Shown here one piece after another: positions 5,944 to 7,239 of a stretch of 7,239 nucleotides of DNA. The position numbers and the translations under genes were made by a program. Below the pieces are notes generated by a model. It worked only from the letters and a program-made list of their open reading frames with translations, did no database searches and was not told the origin of the DNA. The stretch is from a bacterium (GTDB lineage: Bacteria > Coprothermobacterota > Coprothermobacteria > Coprothermobacterales > JAADFF01), in NCBI GenBank assembly GCA_027063755.1, contig JAMORD010000092.1, forward strand, positions 1-7,239. Direction: 5' to 3'. Position 1 is the first letter of the stretch. Every line of letters begins with the position of its first letter.

Positions 5944-6978
5944 GTGTTGAAAAGGTTGTTCATTGGTTTGATTGTATCTAGTGTGTTTTTTTCTGTTGTG
6001 ATAATCTTGACATTTAGTGTATCTTTGGAAGTTAACGGGCAAACTTTTGTATGCCGTGGAGCATGGAATGTATGGAGATTTTATAACAGATTAGGTGAAG
6101 TGGCGGATCTTATTTACATATCAAGTGAAGATATAGATACTGGAGATATTTATGAGCGTTTAGATGCTATGTGTTATGGTTCCGAGAAGAAATATGAGGA
6201 AGTTATGGGAAAATATATATCGGCAGTTTTAAAGAGTGGTAAAGCAGTTTGGGATCAAGAGAGTTGGAGTAATTCGCAAATAGTAAATAAATGGTTAGAT
6301 ACACATGGTACTATCAGATTAAATAACACGCCCAGTGTCTTCCTGACGGGAAGCGGTTATGGTACTTTGAGGCTTAAAGAACCGGAAATGGAGCTAGGTA
6401 GTCCTTTAGCAAAGGTGAAGTTTAGAGGTACTATAAAGATTACAAATTATGGCAATAAGGTGTATGCAAGAATAGAAAAGTTGGAAATAGGTAAGCCTTG
6501 GGGAACAGGGACATGGATATTTACAGATGATAATTGGCCATGTTGGATAGGAGCAGCCAAGGATAAAGGAAGAAAGGAATATGGTAGCTTTCAATGGTAT
6601 GGTACTGCGTTAGGGTTGTTTAGATATCATACAGACACTCATCATGTTGGACCACCGGAGACCAAGCTTGTGGAGGCACAATATGCCGATGGAAGAGGTA
6701 AGACGGTAATGATTAGGATGCAGAATGGGGACTCTGCTGTTGCTAAAGTGGGTTATCATGCCGAGGTTGTATGGCAGGGTAGTATAAACTTGGGTGTTAA
6801 CTTGGGATGGGTGAGTCAGCGTGGTTCTGGAGTAAGTGCTGGGATCTCTATTCCCTTTGTGACTTCTCATCGTTGGGACCCGTATATAGGGATTCGGCTT
6901 GACATGGATAGAGATGGTGCCATACAGTGGCAGAGTGTAGTTGAAAGTCCTGATAAAAATCCAGGTTGGTGCAATTGA
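5944..6978 (+). CDS. Secreted or membrane-anchored protein of unknown family, Trp/Gly-rich C-terminal half
   Basis: This 344-residue protein begins with basic residues and a hydrophobic helix (5-28), and no clear SPase I site follows. It is therefore either exported with an unusual cleavage near VNGQ (30-33) or held as an N-terminal membrane anchor facing outward. The region about 37-135 looks mixed helical. From about 140 onward it looks beta-rich with many aromatic and Gly residues. There are four Cys (37, 77, 200, 343), with the last at the penultimate position. A His/Asp cluster (H229, D231, H233, H234) and a DxDxDG loop (D320, D322, D324, G325) could bind metal, the latter Ca2+. The ribosome binding site AAGGGGGGA (5932-5940) could serve GTG 5944 or the adjacent TTG 5947, which is better spaced, giving 343 residues. 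As last gene of the cluster it could be a second effector or a maturation or surface-retention factor. The family is unknown. Confidence 0.8.
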   Translation: MLKRLFIGLIVSSVFFSVVIILTFSVSLEVNGQTFVCRGAWNVWRFYNRLGEVADLIYISSEDIDTGDIYERLDAMCYGSEKKYEEVMGKYISAVLKSGKAVWDQESWSNSQIVNKWLDTHGTIRLNNTPSVFLTGSGYGTLRLKEPEMELGSPLAKVKFRGTIKITNYGNKVYARIEKLEIGKPWGTGTWIFTDDNWPCWIGAAKDKGRKEYGSFQWYGTALGLFRYHTDTHHVGPPETKLVEAQYADGRGKTVMIRMQNGDSAVAKVGYHAEVVWQGSINLGVNLGWVSQRGSGVSAGISIPFVTSHRWDPYIGIRLDMDRDGAIQWQSVVESPDKNPGWCN

Positions 6979-6984
6979 TTGTTA

Positions 6985-7016
6985 AAGCCCCTCTCTTTAT
7001 AGAGGGGCTTGTTTTC
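6985..7016 (+). terminator. Rho-independent terminator ending the five-gene cluster
   Basis: A perfect 10-bp stem (6985-6994 with 7001-7010, AAGCCCCTCT) with a 6-nt loop is followed by GTTTTC. It begins 6 nt after the stop codon of the last gene, so it marks the end of the transcription unit that starts near 2298. Confidence 0.92.
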
Positions 7017-7069
7017 ATATTTCTCCTTTTGCCTGATTATGATTCTGATTATATGATTATAGGGCAATG

Positions 7070-7086
7070 ATTCTATTTTGTAGAAT
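7070..7086. repeat. Short inverted repeat upstream of the right-hand promoter
   Basis: ATTCTA (7070-7075) and TAGAAT (7081-7086) form a perfect 6-bp inverted repeat around a 5-nt TTTTG spacer, about 37 bp upstream of the -35 box. It may be a regulator site, but short A/T-rich palindromes occur by chance. Confidence 0.3.
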
Positions 7087-7122
7087 AAAGTGGATTGAAT
7101 AAAAGTATACAAAAATACACGA

Positions 7123-7150
7123 TTGACGAGGATACAAAAGCTGGTATACT
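7123..7150 (+). promoter_or_regulatory. Strong extended -10 sigma-A promoter
   Basis: TTGACG (7123-7128) and TATACT (7145-7150) are separated by 16 bp, and the -10 box is preceded by TGG (7142-7144), giving the extended -10 TGn motif. Transcription would start near 7157, at the first base pairs of the predicted outer stem of the RNA that follows. ATACAAAA occurs twice (7107-7114 and 7132-7139) around the -35 box. Confidence 0.75.
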
Positions 7151-7155
7151 AATAA

Positions 7156-7239
7156 CTGCCTGCCTGGGGAGAGAGAAAACCGGGCACGGCGAGAGAGCGG
7201 GAACGCGACCAAGCAGGGGACGAAAGGAAAAGGCAGTGA
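7156..7239 (+). ncRNA. Probable structured RNA or leader, 5' part, unidentified (truncated by the window edge)
   Basis: Directly downstream of the extended -10 promoter the sequence becomes G+C-rich and contains no T at all from 7166 to 7236 (71 nt), unlike the A/T-rich surroundings. CTGCCT (7156-7161) can pair with AGGCAG (7231-7236) as a closing stem. Inside it, CCTG (7163-7166) can pair with CAGG (7214-7217), and GCG/CGC (7197-7199 with 7204-7206) encloses a GGAA loop of GNRA type. I compared it from memory with common riboswitch and ncRNA classes and found no match. A GTG at 7236-7238 preceded by GAAAGGAAA could instead start a coding region, which would make this a leader. Confidence 0.45.

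Noticed and set aside
5944-6978. The 344-residue protein as a lactococcin-972-like bacteriocin
   Set aside because: It is far longer than that family and I cannot align its Trp/Gly region to it.
6867-7112. Minus-strand open frame across the cluster terminator
   Set aside because: It runs through a clear terminator hairpin and A/T-rich intergenic DNA, with low-complexity composition and no homology signal.
7156-7239. Known riboswitch, T-box, RNase P, tmRNA, twister or hammerhead RNA
   Set aside because: The conserved core sequences of these classes, as I remember them, are absent (for example no GAGGAAAGTCC, no CTGATGA and no T-box AGGGTGG). The segment is truncated, so the class remains open.

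Overview
The window looks like a low-G+C Gram-positive chromosome, probably of the class Clostridia and possibly thermophilic. The grounds are A/T-rich codon use, strong AGGAGG-type ribosome binding sites, sigma-A-type promoters, Rho-independent terminators and a secreted protein with a copper-amine-oxidase-N-like 'stalk' domain. No rRNA, tRNA, insertion sequence or CRISPR array was seen. The organism call is inference.

Layout. (1) 1-723, minus strand: the N-terminal part of a major facilitator superfamily (MFS) transporter that runs off the left edge. (2) 717-745: a near-perfect sigma-A promoter whose -35 box overlaps the MFS start codon. It drives 780-2105, a secreted protein with a glutamine-amidotransferase-like N-terminal domain and a C-terminal stalk domain, which ends at a strong terminator (2137-2170). 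(3) 2262-6978: a compact five-gene co-directional cluster with its own promoter and a terminator at 6985-7016. (4) 7017-7239: intergenic DNA with a strong extended -10 promoter, followed by a G+C-rich, completely T-free 71-nt stretch that looks like the start of a structured RNA or leader and is cut by the right edge.

The five-gene cluster is the most interesting part. It encodes in order a Sec-signal-bearing cysteine-rich peptide (100-residue mature part, 11 Cys); an eight-helix permease resembling the bacteriocin-associated integral membrane (DUF1430-like) family; a MacB/LolD-type ABC ATPase; a small soluble protein of unknown function; and a secreted or membrane-anchored protein of unknown family with a Trp-rich, Gly-rich C-terminal half. 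The order precursor, 7-8 TM permease, ATPase matches that of lactococcin-972-type bacteriocin loci, but the peptide does not look like lactococcin 972. A plausible reading, by inference, is a secreted disulfide-rich peptide toxin or signal whose ABC pair gives export or self-protection. The small soluble protein and the large secreted protein would be accessory, immunity or second-effector components.

The precursor gene begins with a perfect 54-bp tandem duplication that carries a complete ribosome binding site and start codon in each copy. It therefore has two equivalent in-frame starts and could gain or lose a start cassette by recombination.
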